NCBI GenBank assembly: GCA_947311845.1
Contig: CAMZMU010000027.1
Coordinates: forward strand, 25,822,368-25,886,367
Source of the DNA: Poa pratensis
Lineage: Eukaryota; Streptophyta; Magnoliopsida; Poales; Poaceae
Length of the DNA stretch: 64,000 nt
Direction: 5' to 3'
The notes beneath the pieces were generated by a model. That model saw only the letters and a program-made list of their open reading frames with translations, had not been told where the DNA came from and searched no databases. Position numbers and translations under genes: made by a program. This document shows, piece by piece, positions 21,656 to 33,100 of the stretch. The first letter of the stretch is position 1, and the number at the start of each line of letters is the position of its first letter.

Positions 21656-22251
21656 GATACGGACGGCGACACGACCGCGTTATGATGAGCTCGCTGCGTG
21701 CGCGTGTGGCAGCACCAGCTGGCCAGCAGCCCCGGGCCCACCACCCCTTCCTGCTTCCTGCTGGTGGAGTGGACGGACGCTCGCTCGCTCGGCTACTCCC
21801 CCCGTCCCGTCCCGTTCCAGTGTTCCAAGCAGCACAGCCAAGCCTACCCACCCGGCCTCCCCCTCCTCCCTCCCCTGAATCCGCCAATTCCTCCCGGAAA
21901 AACGTCGCCCAGCCCGCCGATCCGCCCGCCGCCGGCGCCTGAGCCGCTGGGATTCCGGTAAGGCTCGCGTTTCTCGGAGGAGAGGAGTGTGTTTTCTGCG
22001 TGGTGGTCGGGCCTCCTTTTCCCTGACTTGCCGCTGTTGCCGTTGCATCTGCAGGCGGCGGCTGCGGTCCGTCGGTTGGAGCCAGCCCCCGGGATCGTGC
22101 CGCGGCGCGGTTCCGGGCTGATTCGTCCCCGCGTGGATCGGCTTGGTGGGGCCGGACGAGGCGGCGCGGAGATCGATCGGAGGTTGCGGTGCTCGGCCGC
22201 GTGAGAGGTGAGGCCGCCGGACTAGGGTTTGGCTCCGGAGGGGCGGGCGGA
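21656..22251 (+). promoter_or_regulatory. promoter and 5' UTR, with UTR intron, of the PSI-like gene
   Basis: GC- and CT-rich sequence leads to the start codon at 22252. Within it, CCG|GTAAGG at 21958 and TGCATCTGCAG at 22044-22054 make a good 97-bp intron in the 5' UTR. CT-rich stretches (about 21840-21900) suggest the transcription start area. No clear TATA box was seen. Confidence 0.55.
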
Positions 22252-25200
22252 ATGGGGGGCTTCTGCTCCAAGGGATCGGCGGTGGACAAGTCGCCCAGCG
22301 ACACCACGCTCGGCCCGGACCGGGTCATCCACCACGACCATGAGCGTGGCGTGGTGAAGGAGGAGGAGAGGAAGGCTGTCGTGGCGGAAGAGGCCGCTGC
22401 CAAGAGGACGCACGAGCAGCAGCCGCCACAGCAACAGCAGCGACCGCCGCAGCAACATCAGCAGCTACGGCATCCCCCTGCCCTGGAAACTGGAGTTGGG
22501 GTTGGCGCTGGGGCGGCGCCGTGGGACGGCGTGCCTTCGCTGGCGCGGCTGCCGTCTCAGAAATCTGGGATGGGCATGGCGAAAGCTGGTGCTGCCAAGG
22601 CAAGTGACCTTCCCATGTTCTATGTGTTCCTTACTTTGCTGTAAATGTGTGTGCAATGCAGCTTAATTCGTTGTTTGACGCATCATCTGTTAAAAAAATG
22701 ACTCGCTAATTGGAGATTTGTTTGTATCAATTCAATTATCGTTTCTGCCGCGGTTGAGACTTGAGAGAGATTAGTACTCTATGTGCCAAGGAATTGCAAA
22801 AGTATTTTTTGTAGCACTGTGCTTAGAGGCTGTATCAATTCAATTTGTGCTTGCTGCCGCGGTTGAGAGGGGTTAGTACTCTATTTGCCAAGCAATTGCA
22901 AAAGTATTTTTGTAGCACTGTGCTTAGAGGCTGTTCCGATGAAGAGATTATCTACTAGCTTATATACACTTTTGTTGCTATTTTTTTAATTGGCAAATAA
23001 CTAGGGGGATATTGTTCGTGGCTGACCCTATTCCGCCTAGGAATGATCAACTACCAGGGACGTGAACCCAGTATAGCCCTCTGAACATGTTCTCCTTATA
23101 TGTAGCATTTACTTAGGGACACAATTGCTTAGCACTGGTCAGTGCGCATCCTTCAGTGGAATGCTGCATTTGTCTGCAAGCATATTAGTTTTGCAAACTG
23201 TATTTGTGTCGGTTTTGTTGCTGGTCAATCTGTTTTTCCCTTTAGTTGATCTCTTACTATTATTTTTGTATTGACGCTTGAACCATGGACTATGCAGTTT
23301 GATGTGGCTTGCTATATTATTTCTAGCTTTCTGAGTGCAGTGAAGTGCGTATGTGGGACCTACTGCACGAAAAAATGGACATTGGCTTATTATTATTAGG
23401 GATGTCAAAGCTTATTGGATTCCATTATGCCTTTTATTACCACATCTGTTGTAATTTAAGCGAATCCAATCCCACAATGAATTATTGTGCAAAGTTATTT
23501 GGATCTTTTATCCTTTCTAAAGAGATCTCTGGTCTCTCCACAATGTCAGTAATGTTTATTGCTTTAGAATGTTGCTTCTATGTGACAGATTGTTTGACAC
23601 CATACCAATTTCTAATATTTGCTTGCCATGTTGATTGTTGAAGCAGGTTTCTGAAGTAATGGGTAGGGCTGGTACTGTTGGGCTCGGGAAAGCAGTGGAC
23701 GTACTGGATACACTTGGCAGTAGCATGATGAATGTAAATAGTGGGTTTGGATCAGGCACTACAACAAAGGGTAGCAAAATATCCATTTTGGCATTTGAGG
23801 TTGCTAATACCATAGTGAAAGGTTGCAATTTGATGCGAGCTCTTTCAAAAGAGAGCGTAAAGCATTTAAAAGAAGTGGTGCTTCACTCAGAAGGCGTTCA
23901 AAATCTTGTAGCCAAAGATATGGATGAATTACTCAAGATCGCTGCTTCTGACAAAAGGTTTAGTTCTGAATCTTTGCTGCTTTTACCAGTTACAACATTT
24001 GGCCAAATAGACTATTAATTTTTTGTAGAATGTGCTGAACCAATATATGTGAATAAAATTGGACCTGAACATCTTGTGCTATTGTCCTTATTTTGTTTGT
24101 TTCCAACAGGGAAGAGTTGAAAGTGTTCTCTACAGAAGTTGTTCGCTTTGGAAACCGTTGCAAGGATCCTCAGTGGCACAACTTGGACCGCTACTTTGAC
24201 AAGTTCAGTTCATTTCGGTCCTTACATTTGATGATGATACTGATTCTACAGTGTTATTTAGCAACTTTCTGCACCAAACTCTTTCAGGTTGTCATCAGAG
24301 CGAACTCCTCAACATCACTTGAAAGAAGAGGCAGAATCAGTGATGCAGAAATTGGTGGCTTGTGTTCAATATACAGCTGTAAGTAATGTTTATTTACCTA
24401 ATAACTAGGTTTATGATTGTAATTTAGCAGAACACAACATATTTAAGTCCTAAGAACTCTTTTCTTCACAAATATTAAGCTGTATATTCCATGAAGACAT
24501 AGAGTGGTCATTGGAGCCTAAAGGGAACTAGAAGTTGATGACAAAATTTGTTATATGGTTCAGTTTTATCTTTATTAATAAAGAAGCATTCACTCCATTC
24601 CTGATTGCATGATGTTTTAGGAAATTACTCTTAAGCCAAGACGCATGTTCAACAGACTGCGCAATGGCATAAAGTTATCTCAGAATGGTAGAGTTAAATG
24701 TATTTAGGAACAACATTTTAATGTAGAATGATATGTACTCAGCAATGGAGGATTGGAGGGTGTATATAGTATACTTGCCATTAGATTTGGAATGTACAGT
24801 TTTTAGCAGAATCTTGGCTGTCGTGCTATATTAAGTTTTCTTCTCTTGCACATTTTGTTCAAATTTTAGACTTCATTTTGCATTATTTTCCAGGAACTCT
24901 ACCATGAATTGCATGCCCTGGACAGATTTGAACAAGATTATCAACGTAAACAACATGAAGAGGATGGTTCAAGTGTCGTCCAAAGAGGTTGGTTTCTTAT
25001 GCAATACATAGGAATAATCTGTATAAACCCTTGATATGTAAGACTCCTCTTTTTTGGATGAAGAATATTTTGGTGTCTCATATGGTATTTGCTGCTTCTG
25101 ATTTCAGTTCTTGTCATCTGAGAAGTTTGGATTGAGTATAATACTATAATCAAAATATTTACATTTCTAGAATTTTTCTTTTGGGTGACACGCTATGCTA

Positions 25201-28200
25201 TTAGCCACATAGATCAAATTGTATATGCATAACTGAAATTACCAAATTGACATCAATAGTTTAATGCATTGTATCTACAGAGTCAAGGTCCCTAATGTCA
25301 CCATCTATCACGGTCAAGTGTCTCTATTAAAATGTCAGTAGGTGACCAGCACCTATTGTATTTCGAGCATATATCTAAGGGTTACTTGCATGGTAGGTAT
25401 GGCTGCATGACCACACCTAAGAAAGTCAAAGCAGCTATGCATGACCACACCTAAAAAAGTCAAAGCAGCTAAAACTTTGTTCTATGCCCAATTGCCATCA
25501 CTTGTTTCAGTATTGAAGCTCAGCGAATCAGCACCACAGCCTGTATTTGTATGTGATGTGCTGCTTGTTAAAATACTTTGTAGTCCGGCCACAAAGAAGA
25601 TGAGCTATTGAGATGTGAATAGGAATAGCCCGTATGCAATTGAACCAACTTATAGCATCTATTTTAACCTTTGGACAATATTTAGCGATCTATAATTAGG
25701 CTCTTAGCCATCATTACCTGTGTAATTTATTGTTCTGTTTTTTCCTTACAAAATCTATACTGCCTTGTAAGCACTAGAGTTTGAATGCACATGCCTATGG
25801 GTACTTACCAGTTCCTTCGAGTTAACATTTAATAGTTCATAGTAGAGTTGTTACACTTTTTTGTTTGCGTTATTCGATAACGATTCTTAACGTGGTTCTG
25901 TTCTATTTGCAGGTGATAGCCTGCACATTCTAAAGCAGGAGGTGAAAAGCCAACAGAAGCATGTTAAAAGTTTGAAGAAGAAGTCCCTCTGGTCAAAGAA
26001 TTTGGAAGAGGTTGGTAGGTAGTTTTATTATAATTCTGTGCTATCAGGAACGCAAGTTCCAGGAAAGAATGCTCATGTTGATGTTGTCTAGTTCCACTCA
26101 CTCGATGCTCTGGAGGAATGATACTTGGATTTGCTTGAACAATTTTTTTTTGTCTAATTCCAGAAATAATATTTTTTCCTAGGTTATGGAAAAACTTGTA
26201 GATATTGTGCACTTCTTGCATTTGGAGATCCATAATACATTTGGGCACTCAGGTAATAAGCTTTGTGATTACTATCTTGTATAAAAGGTGTATTCTCCTG
26301 CAGACATTGTGCTATTTATAGTTCGCCATTTCTTTGCTGTTTTAGCGTTGAGATAAAGTGCAACTAATGGAAAACACACCTTCTATTAATTTTCTTTGAA
26401 TATACATCATTGCTGTATTCTTGTCATCATACATTTGCTTAGGTTTGAAATACTTATTCTGACCTGACTGTATTTCTTTCTTGCGGAAGCCACTCTGACA
26501 ACATATAAGGCGTGCCCGTAAACTGCGAAATACCCACAGGATTCCTTGTATATTTTTCGAATAATTCGCAACTTTGAGTCATTGCTAATTACCCAGTGCA
26601 CATAATTATTGAACATGAGTATAGCATGGAGCACATATTACAAGTCAACAGATATGTGCTTGAGACTTGGTATGTTCAAAAACAGTTTCCACCAGACCGT
26701 CCAAACCACCTTATTGTTTCTCCTTTTTGTACTAGAGGCACCACTCTGATCAGCAACACTAAAAGAAAATGAACTGTTCCCTTATTGCTGGTTTTGACCG
26801 GATTGAAATCAACCCGTAGTTGAATACCCCTACTTAAAACATGTTGGCAGTGTAAGTTCATCCTATGTGACATTGTGTTCTCATTCATCATTGGCGTTGT
26901 ACTTGAATACCCTACTGAAAACGTGTTGGCAGTGTAAGTTCATCCTATGTGACATTGTGATCTCATTGTCATTGACGTTGTCGAAGACATGGTCTACCGT
27001 TCAACTTCTTATTAAGCGACAACTATGCTCTTTGAAATCATAGTTCGACATGCATATGCGAAATAATTTGAACTTTCTATTTTATTCTGTATTTTGCGTT
27101 GCTCTAACCGCTTCTGCTTCTACCAATTTATAGATAATGAAGAATCACAGGAACCTACTAAGCGACGTAATAGACTGGGTCCAGCAGGACTTGCGCTGCA
27201 TTATGCCAATATCATCAGTCAGATTGATGCTCTTGTAAGTTCATCAGACCCCACTGCATGTCCTATAAATTTCTGTGGTCTGAAAAAAATCCCTATGTCA
27301 TTTTCTATACCAGCAGACAGTTCTTGTGCATTTGAGTGCCATTGGTCTATGTCTCATGTGACTCATTCCATATCCCTCAAACTACCATGATTTAGTTAAG
27401 GGAGCATGATTCTCTTGTTCACGAAGGGAATAAAAGCATCAGTACAATGTTACACTTGTGGGGTATTAGTGTTACCTTTTCATGTCTGCACAGCTTGATG
27501 TTGTAGTGCTAACAGCTAGCAAAGACGTCAACTTGTTGCTTTTCTATGGTAATCTAACAAGGGTTAATCTATTGGCAGGTTTCTCGGTCAGCTTCTGTTC
27601 CTCCAAACACAAGGGATTCATTATACCAGAGTTTGCCACCGACTGTAAAATCTGCTCTCCGTTCTAAGCTACATCCATCTGAAGTCAAGGAAGAGGTATG
27701 CATGATGCCACCGAACGAATGAAATAGAGTGATACCGACTTCGTGAATAGAGAATGAAGTAGACTGCAAAAGTCATCACCATGCCATGATATACATGTGA
27801 CTATAAAATTGATGTAATATTGTGCTCAATTGGTACAGCTTACTGTTTCTCAAATCAAGGCGGAAATGGAGAAGACATTACGGTGGCTTGTCCCGGTTGC
27901 AAATAACACCACTAAGTAATCTAAGCTACCTTCATAGTACTCAACCAAATACTGCCATTTCATTACGTTTTGTCACTGAACATGTGATTTTTGTCCATTT
28001 CAGGGCCCACCATGGTTTTGGTTGGGTTGGAGAGTGGGCAAATACAGGGTTAGTATCCAACTTCTTTCAATTTGAACAGCGGGAATGTAAAACTATAACT
28101 CTGAAGTACCCTCCTTTTGTCTTATGCAGGTCAGATGTGAACTGCAAGCCGACAGGGCAGATGGACCTCACCCGAATGGAAACACTGCATCATGCTGACA

Positions 28201-28634
28201 GGGACAAGACCGAAACGCATATCCTTGATCTTGTTGTATGGCTTCAACATCTTATCAGTCAATCCAGAACCGCTAATGGCGAGCGATCTCCCATCAAGTC
28301 TCCTGTTCGATCCCCTACACAAAGGGGCTCCACACTCTCATTGTATTCAAACAAAGCCAGCAGTTCATCGTCACCTCTTCTGACGCAAGAAGACCAAGAG
28401 ATGCTAAGGGATGTCAAGTACAGGAAATTCGTCCCTGGTATAAGCAAAAGCCAAGAGTTTGACACAAAGGCAAGACATAACAAGCAAAGCAAGTTGATCA
28501 AAAGTAACAGCCATTCACCAAGCAGCGGCAACAGGAAAGAATTCCTATCGATCAGGAGTCTGCTTCCTGTCATCGACTTTGAAGTCGATAGGACCAAAGC
28601 TCTGGATATGATCGACAATCTAAAAGTGAAGTGA
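22252..28634 (+). CDS. PSI1-like: PSK SIMULATOR (PSI1-like) protein, DUF3475/DUF668
   Basis: Exons: 22252-22599, 23647-23957, 24110-24202, 24288-24378, 24894-24987, 25913-26010, 26183-26252, 27134-27234, 27579-27695, 27839-27915, 28004-28048, 28130-28634. All join in frame to 650 codons including the stop, close to the 657 aa I recall for Arabidopsis PSI1. The protein starts MGGFCSK, an N-myristoylation-type start with an adjacent Cys. A Gln-rich stretch follows, then DUF3475 from about residue 161 (ISILAFEVANTIVKG), a charged coiled region, and DUF668 from about 384 (GPAGLALHYANIISQ, through LRWLVPVANNT). The tail is Ser/Pro-rich. In Arabidopsis, PSI proteins promote growth linked to phytosulfokine peptide signalling, at the plasma membrane or nucleus. 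Intron 1 has a GC donor (AAG|GCAAGT). No lesion was seen, so the gene looks functional. Confidence 0.92.
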
Positions 28635-29413
28635 GGAATCAGAATCGACCAGTGCTTAGTCCTGTATATTTCAACGCGGTTTGTGACCTTGAAAATCCAT
28701 AGTGCTTGAAGTATACATTGAATCTGCTGAGCCAACAGCCATGTTGCCTGCGACGAAGGCGCTTGGGTGAGACAACTGGCAGTAGGTTGCCAATTTGGAG
28801 TCAGCGAGAGAAAGATAGGCGGTCGGGGATCGTGGTTAGCTCATGTATGATATGGGGTGAAAAAGATAGGGTGGTTTTATTGTAAAAAGCAATTTGTTGT
28901 GTTTGTTAGCTCTTTGTACAAGGAATGCAAGTTTTGAAGGAGAAGAAGGGATACCAAGATCCCAGTGTGACAATCGTGTTTCCCAAAAGCAAACAATTGA
29001 CATGCACCGCAACTTTTGTTGCAGCGGTCATGGTTTTTACCAAGTACTGCCTTCACGAATGACTAGGGGCTTGACCTAATGACCGGAGTAAAAAATTAAA
29101 CAATGCAGCAACAGTTCCTCTTCCGGAAGTTGGCTGTTCTTCTGAATCCAATAATTGTCTCACACTTCAGGTGCAAGTTAATGATCGTTGTCTGCACAAT
29201 AGACAAACAGTTTTTTTTTAAAAGATTCAGCAATTGTTGGCTTTTCGATTTATAGTACGTAGAGTATGTACAGATAGCCCTTAGGGAAACGATGAAAACA
29301 AAAGGAAACTCAGAGAATAGAAACGACCGGGAGAAACGATCAGGGATTTCAGGGAGGTTCCCAGAAAAGCTAGATATAGCATCAAATAAATGCATTAGTT
29401 TTCAGTGGTGATT
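28635..29413 (+). other. 3' UTR of the PSI-like gene and spacer
   Basis: After the TGA the sequence is non-coding and becomes T-rich around 28850-28910 (GTTTTATTGTAAAAAGC, TTTGTTGTGTTTG), typical of a plant 3' end. Beyond about 29100 nothing coding is seen. Confidence 0.45.
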
Positions 29414-29791
29414 TTTGGCTCCTGAGCTCCGGTGCTCCCACTTTAAAAAAAATCAAAAAAAAATATATGTATGAGTTCAAAAAAATCTGAAAAAATACAT
29501 GTGTAGCCAATGATGTATCCCACAAACTTGCAACAAATCAATTTCAAACACTTTGTATTTTGATCTACACAAAAATGATAAAGTGTGGATCTGAGTAAGC
29601 ATGTTTTTCAAATCTTTAAATTTAATCAGATTTTGTCGTTTCTATGTACTATAAAGTATTCAAAATTGTTATTTTGCACGTTCGTGAGATACATCATTCT
29701 CTATATCCGACATTTCTTTCAGAATTTTCAGAAACTCATAAATATCTTTTCATTTTTTTAAATGGAGAGAGCATTGGAGCTCGGAGCCAAA
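29414..29791. mobile_element. terminal-inverted-repeat element, 378 bp
   Basis: The left end TTTGGCTCCTGAGCTCCGG and the right end (reading inward on the minus strand) TTTGGCTCCGAGCTCCAAT are inverted repeats of about 24 bp with a few differences. The interior is A/T-rich and non-coding. No clear target duplication was found, so the superfamily is unassigned. Confidence 0.6.
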
Positions 29792-30169
29792 GACACTTTC
29801 CGATAAGTTTTTCCCGCACGGAATGCGTCAGGTTTTCTCTCTCTAGCGAACGCAGATTGGCGGTTAAAAGAAAAAAAAACGAATGCTAATTGGAGTGCGC
29901 ACTGGGCTCTAGCTTGTAGTAGTAGCATCAACTTCGGCCTACGAACTGCAAAATCCTTCGGCCCGGAAAACATTGCCAGTCGGTTCCATCCATGACAAAG
30001 CCCAGAGCAGCAGGAGGATGAACAGAGAGCGGAAGTAAACAAGCGTAGAAGCGTCGAGTACTCTCCACTGACTCCGACGGCGTTCCGTTCGTGAAGCCGC
30101 TAAACCGCGAGGCATCTGACACGGAACAGCGCGCTGCGGCGATCCGGGCGAGCGAGCGAGCGCCAGAAG

Positions 30170-33100
30170 ATGGACGCGTCGGGCGAGCTGCAGTGCGTGG
30201 GGCGGCTGGAGATCGCCGCGCCGCCGCCGGCGCGGTACCTCCGCGTGGGCTCCCTCCCCGTCCCCACCGACGACTCCGCCTACCCACCCGCCCTCCTCCC
30301 CTCCGCCGCTTCTCCGTAAGCTCCTCAGTCCCTCCCCGCGACCCCGCCTGCCCCTCTTCGATCGTGTGCCGTGTGCCCTGTGTGTAACAAGTCTAGTCTA
30401 GCTAATTCTCCGTGCGATTTGGTGGGGTCCTGATGCAGCCCTCGATCGGCTCCCTGTTCCTGGGAGGTCGCGTGCTCCGACTCACGGCAGGTTCTGTTTC
30501 TTAGCGCTCGAGCGTTTGTATGTGCTGCTAGTGCTAGGAAGTTGAGGGCCGGGGTGGGGAATCTGAGTTAGAATGCGATAGGAGTAAGCACTATCTGCTA
30601 TGATTCTGTTTCTTAGCGCTCGAGCGTTTGTATGTGCTGCTAGTGCTAGGAAGTTGAGGGCCGGGGTGGGGAATCTGAGCTAGAATGCGATAGGAGTAAG
30701 CACTATCTGCTGTGATTGACTGACTGGGTTGTGCACCTGAACTGTTTGTGATTGTGATTCGTGAGGGAGGACCCAGGAAGAGCAGAGCGATGATATCATG
30801 TGACAGTACCTTCTTAAGTTAGTTGATTGTTCTAATAGGCAGATTGATTATGGGGAAATGAGTAGCAGCCGGTGGGGTGCTGCTGTTAGCAACGACGGCT
30901 ATGATGAATGGTGAATAAGCATATCTGAAACTACCTGTTACAACTTACAGGTGAACTGAAATTTGTGTTGGAACCCAGAATGGGGGTGGGCACCATCTCC
31001 CCCCCCCCCCCCCCCCCCTAACTTGCCATGTATTCATTAACGAGTATTTAGTAACAATCATGTTCTGAAGTGTAAAGTGGGAAGTAAAAATCACCGAATG
31101 AAATTTTTCGTCCATTTTACAAATGCCTGAATAAGCTGAACGACTATTGTAATTTTGCTCTTGTCGTCACAAACATTGCAGGACTGGGACTGGAGCTCCA
31201 CGGTACCAAATGTTGCCACTGGAGACTGATCTCAACAAACTCCCCGTGATTCCAAACCTCCCAGAGAAGGTTTTCCCAGCGGATGCAAAGAGCACAGAAG
31301 GTGATCTTTCGAGCCTTCGTCATTATAGTTTGATCATTAAAAAAAATCTTGGCAGCTTTGTAGTAATAAAGCAGCATAGATTATGGTAATACCTGCCTGT
31401 GCTCGTAAAATTCTACTCCCTCCATATCAAAATATAAGACTTTCTATCCTTTTTCTGCACACATATATCTAGACATGTTTTAGTGCAAAATTCATGTGAA
31501 CGTTGCACTAAAACATGTCTAGATACATGTGTGCAGAAAAATGCTAGAAAGTCTTATATTTTGATACGGAGGGAGTATCTGTTTAGCGTATGGTAACCAT
31601 ATGTCACTGTAAACTATAACGGATAGGGTGCCTGTTATGTCCAAGTGTTTTCTCTATCACTCCCTATATATGTAAATGATGTCCGATATTTAATGGTTGA
31701 TGGACTGCCTGTGAAAATTCTAAATGAAAAGATATGGTAATTTTATATTCAAGAAATTTTGCTCACCAGCAAGCAAATATTTCTTATCTCCCGGTACATT
31801 TACTACCAGTTGACAAACCAATTTATGCTTCTTTTTGCAAGGATTATTCCTTATATTTACATCTTGTTCTAAGTTAAGAATGAGAAGATTGAAAATACAA
31901 GCTGATACCTGTCTGCCTCATCCTACAAGCTGTTGCTGCAGAGATCCATGCAGCAGAAAGACTATTCAAATGTGTATGGTATCGGTTTGCTGTAGTGTAA
32001 GCACGGGAGAAGTGCTAGTAGTCCATGGAGAATTGCAGGAGCAGTACATGGTAGGGGAAATATGAAAACTGGGAAAGACTTCAGAAGAAGATTAGGCAAG
32101 TTAGAGATATAATTATAGTTCCGTATTAGGAGTCAGTGGATATTGTGATAGCTGAAAATTTGTATCATGTTGGAAGTTCTATTAGGGAGTTTAGAGGAAG
32201 CAGATTTCCTCCCTTCCGATTGTTGTCCACAAAATCTATCTTCCAGCCTGCTAGGCTTTCTCCTATTGCCGGAAACAGCACCGGCTAGCAGGCTGCCGAA
32301 GATCCTACAAATTGTTAAAGCGGTTTGTTTATCCACTTTATGGAAGATATACAGCTGGTGGACAGAAAGAGTACTGCGGACTGACTAGTCGGAGATTTAG
32401 ATTAATTAGTTAGAACTCTACGGAAAATTATGTGATAGCATTATAGCATGATGTAAGCACAGCACATCACAGATCAGCTACCGCAGACTGAGCTTTAGCG
32501 GGATGGCAATGACATTGCAGATGACATTCAGCCACGATTTGTTTTGTGTTAGCACATTCGGTAAAAATCTTGTGTTCTCTTTTATGCTTAAATATAAGTC
32601 GGTGCCCAATTGAACAGAAATCGTGATTAATTGCATTATTCGGGCGATTAAACGTCTGATGCTGCTAATGGGCTTCTGAATCAGCCATTCGTGATGGTTT
32701 CCTCATCAACACCAAATACCTGCCTGACTAATAAGCGATTTAGGCACTGGTCTTATCACACCGATGTCCACATGACACAGTAATTTCAAATGGTTACATG
32801 TCAATACATTTCTATTGATATATTTTGTTCATATTCTTCAGGATTACGATATGGAAGCGGACTTTTCAACCAAAACTTATCAAGGAAGTGTGAAGCACTA
32901 GCCGTGTCGGGCCTAGCTGAATATGGTGATGAAATAGATGTGATTGCTCCAACTGATATTTTAAAGCAGATCTTCAAAATGCCTTACTCCAAGGCACAAG
33001 TATCTATCGCTGTTAGCCGTATTGGAGACACACTCATTTTAAACGCAGGGTAAGTTACTGATTGCTTTGAAATAATCATGCTTTCAGTTTACTGTTTGCT

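Noticed and set aside
21633..22403. 256-codon minus-strand frame opposite the start of the PSI-like gene
   Set aside because: It begins opposite exon 1 of a well-supported gene and runs into the poly(A) of the neighbouring repeat; a shadow of GC-rich sequence.
27822..28634. Single 270-codon frame at the end of the PSI-like gene
   Set aside because: It reads through two introns; splicing to 27915, 28004-28048 and 28130 gives the conserved protein instead.
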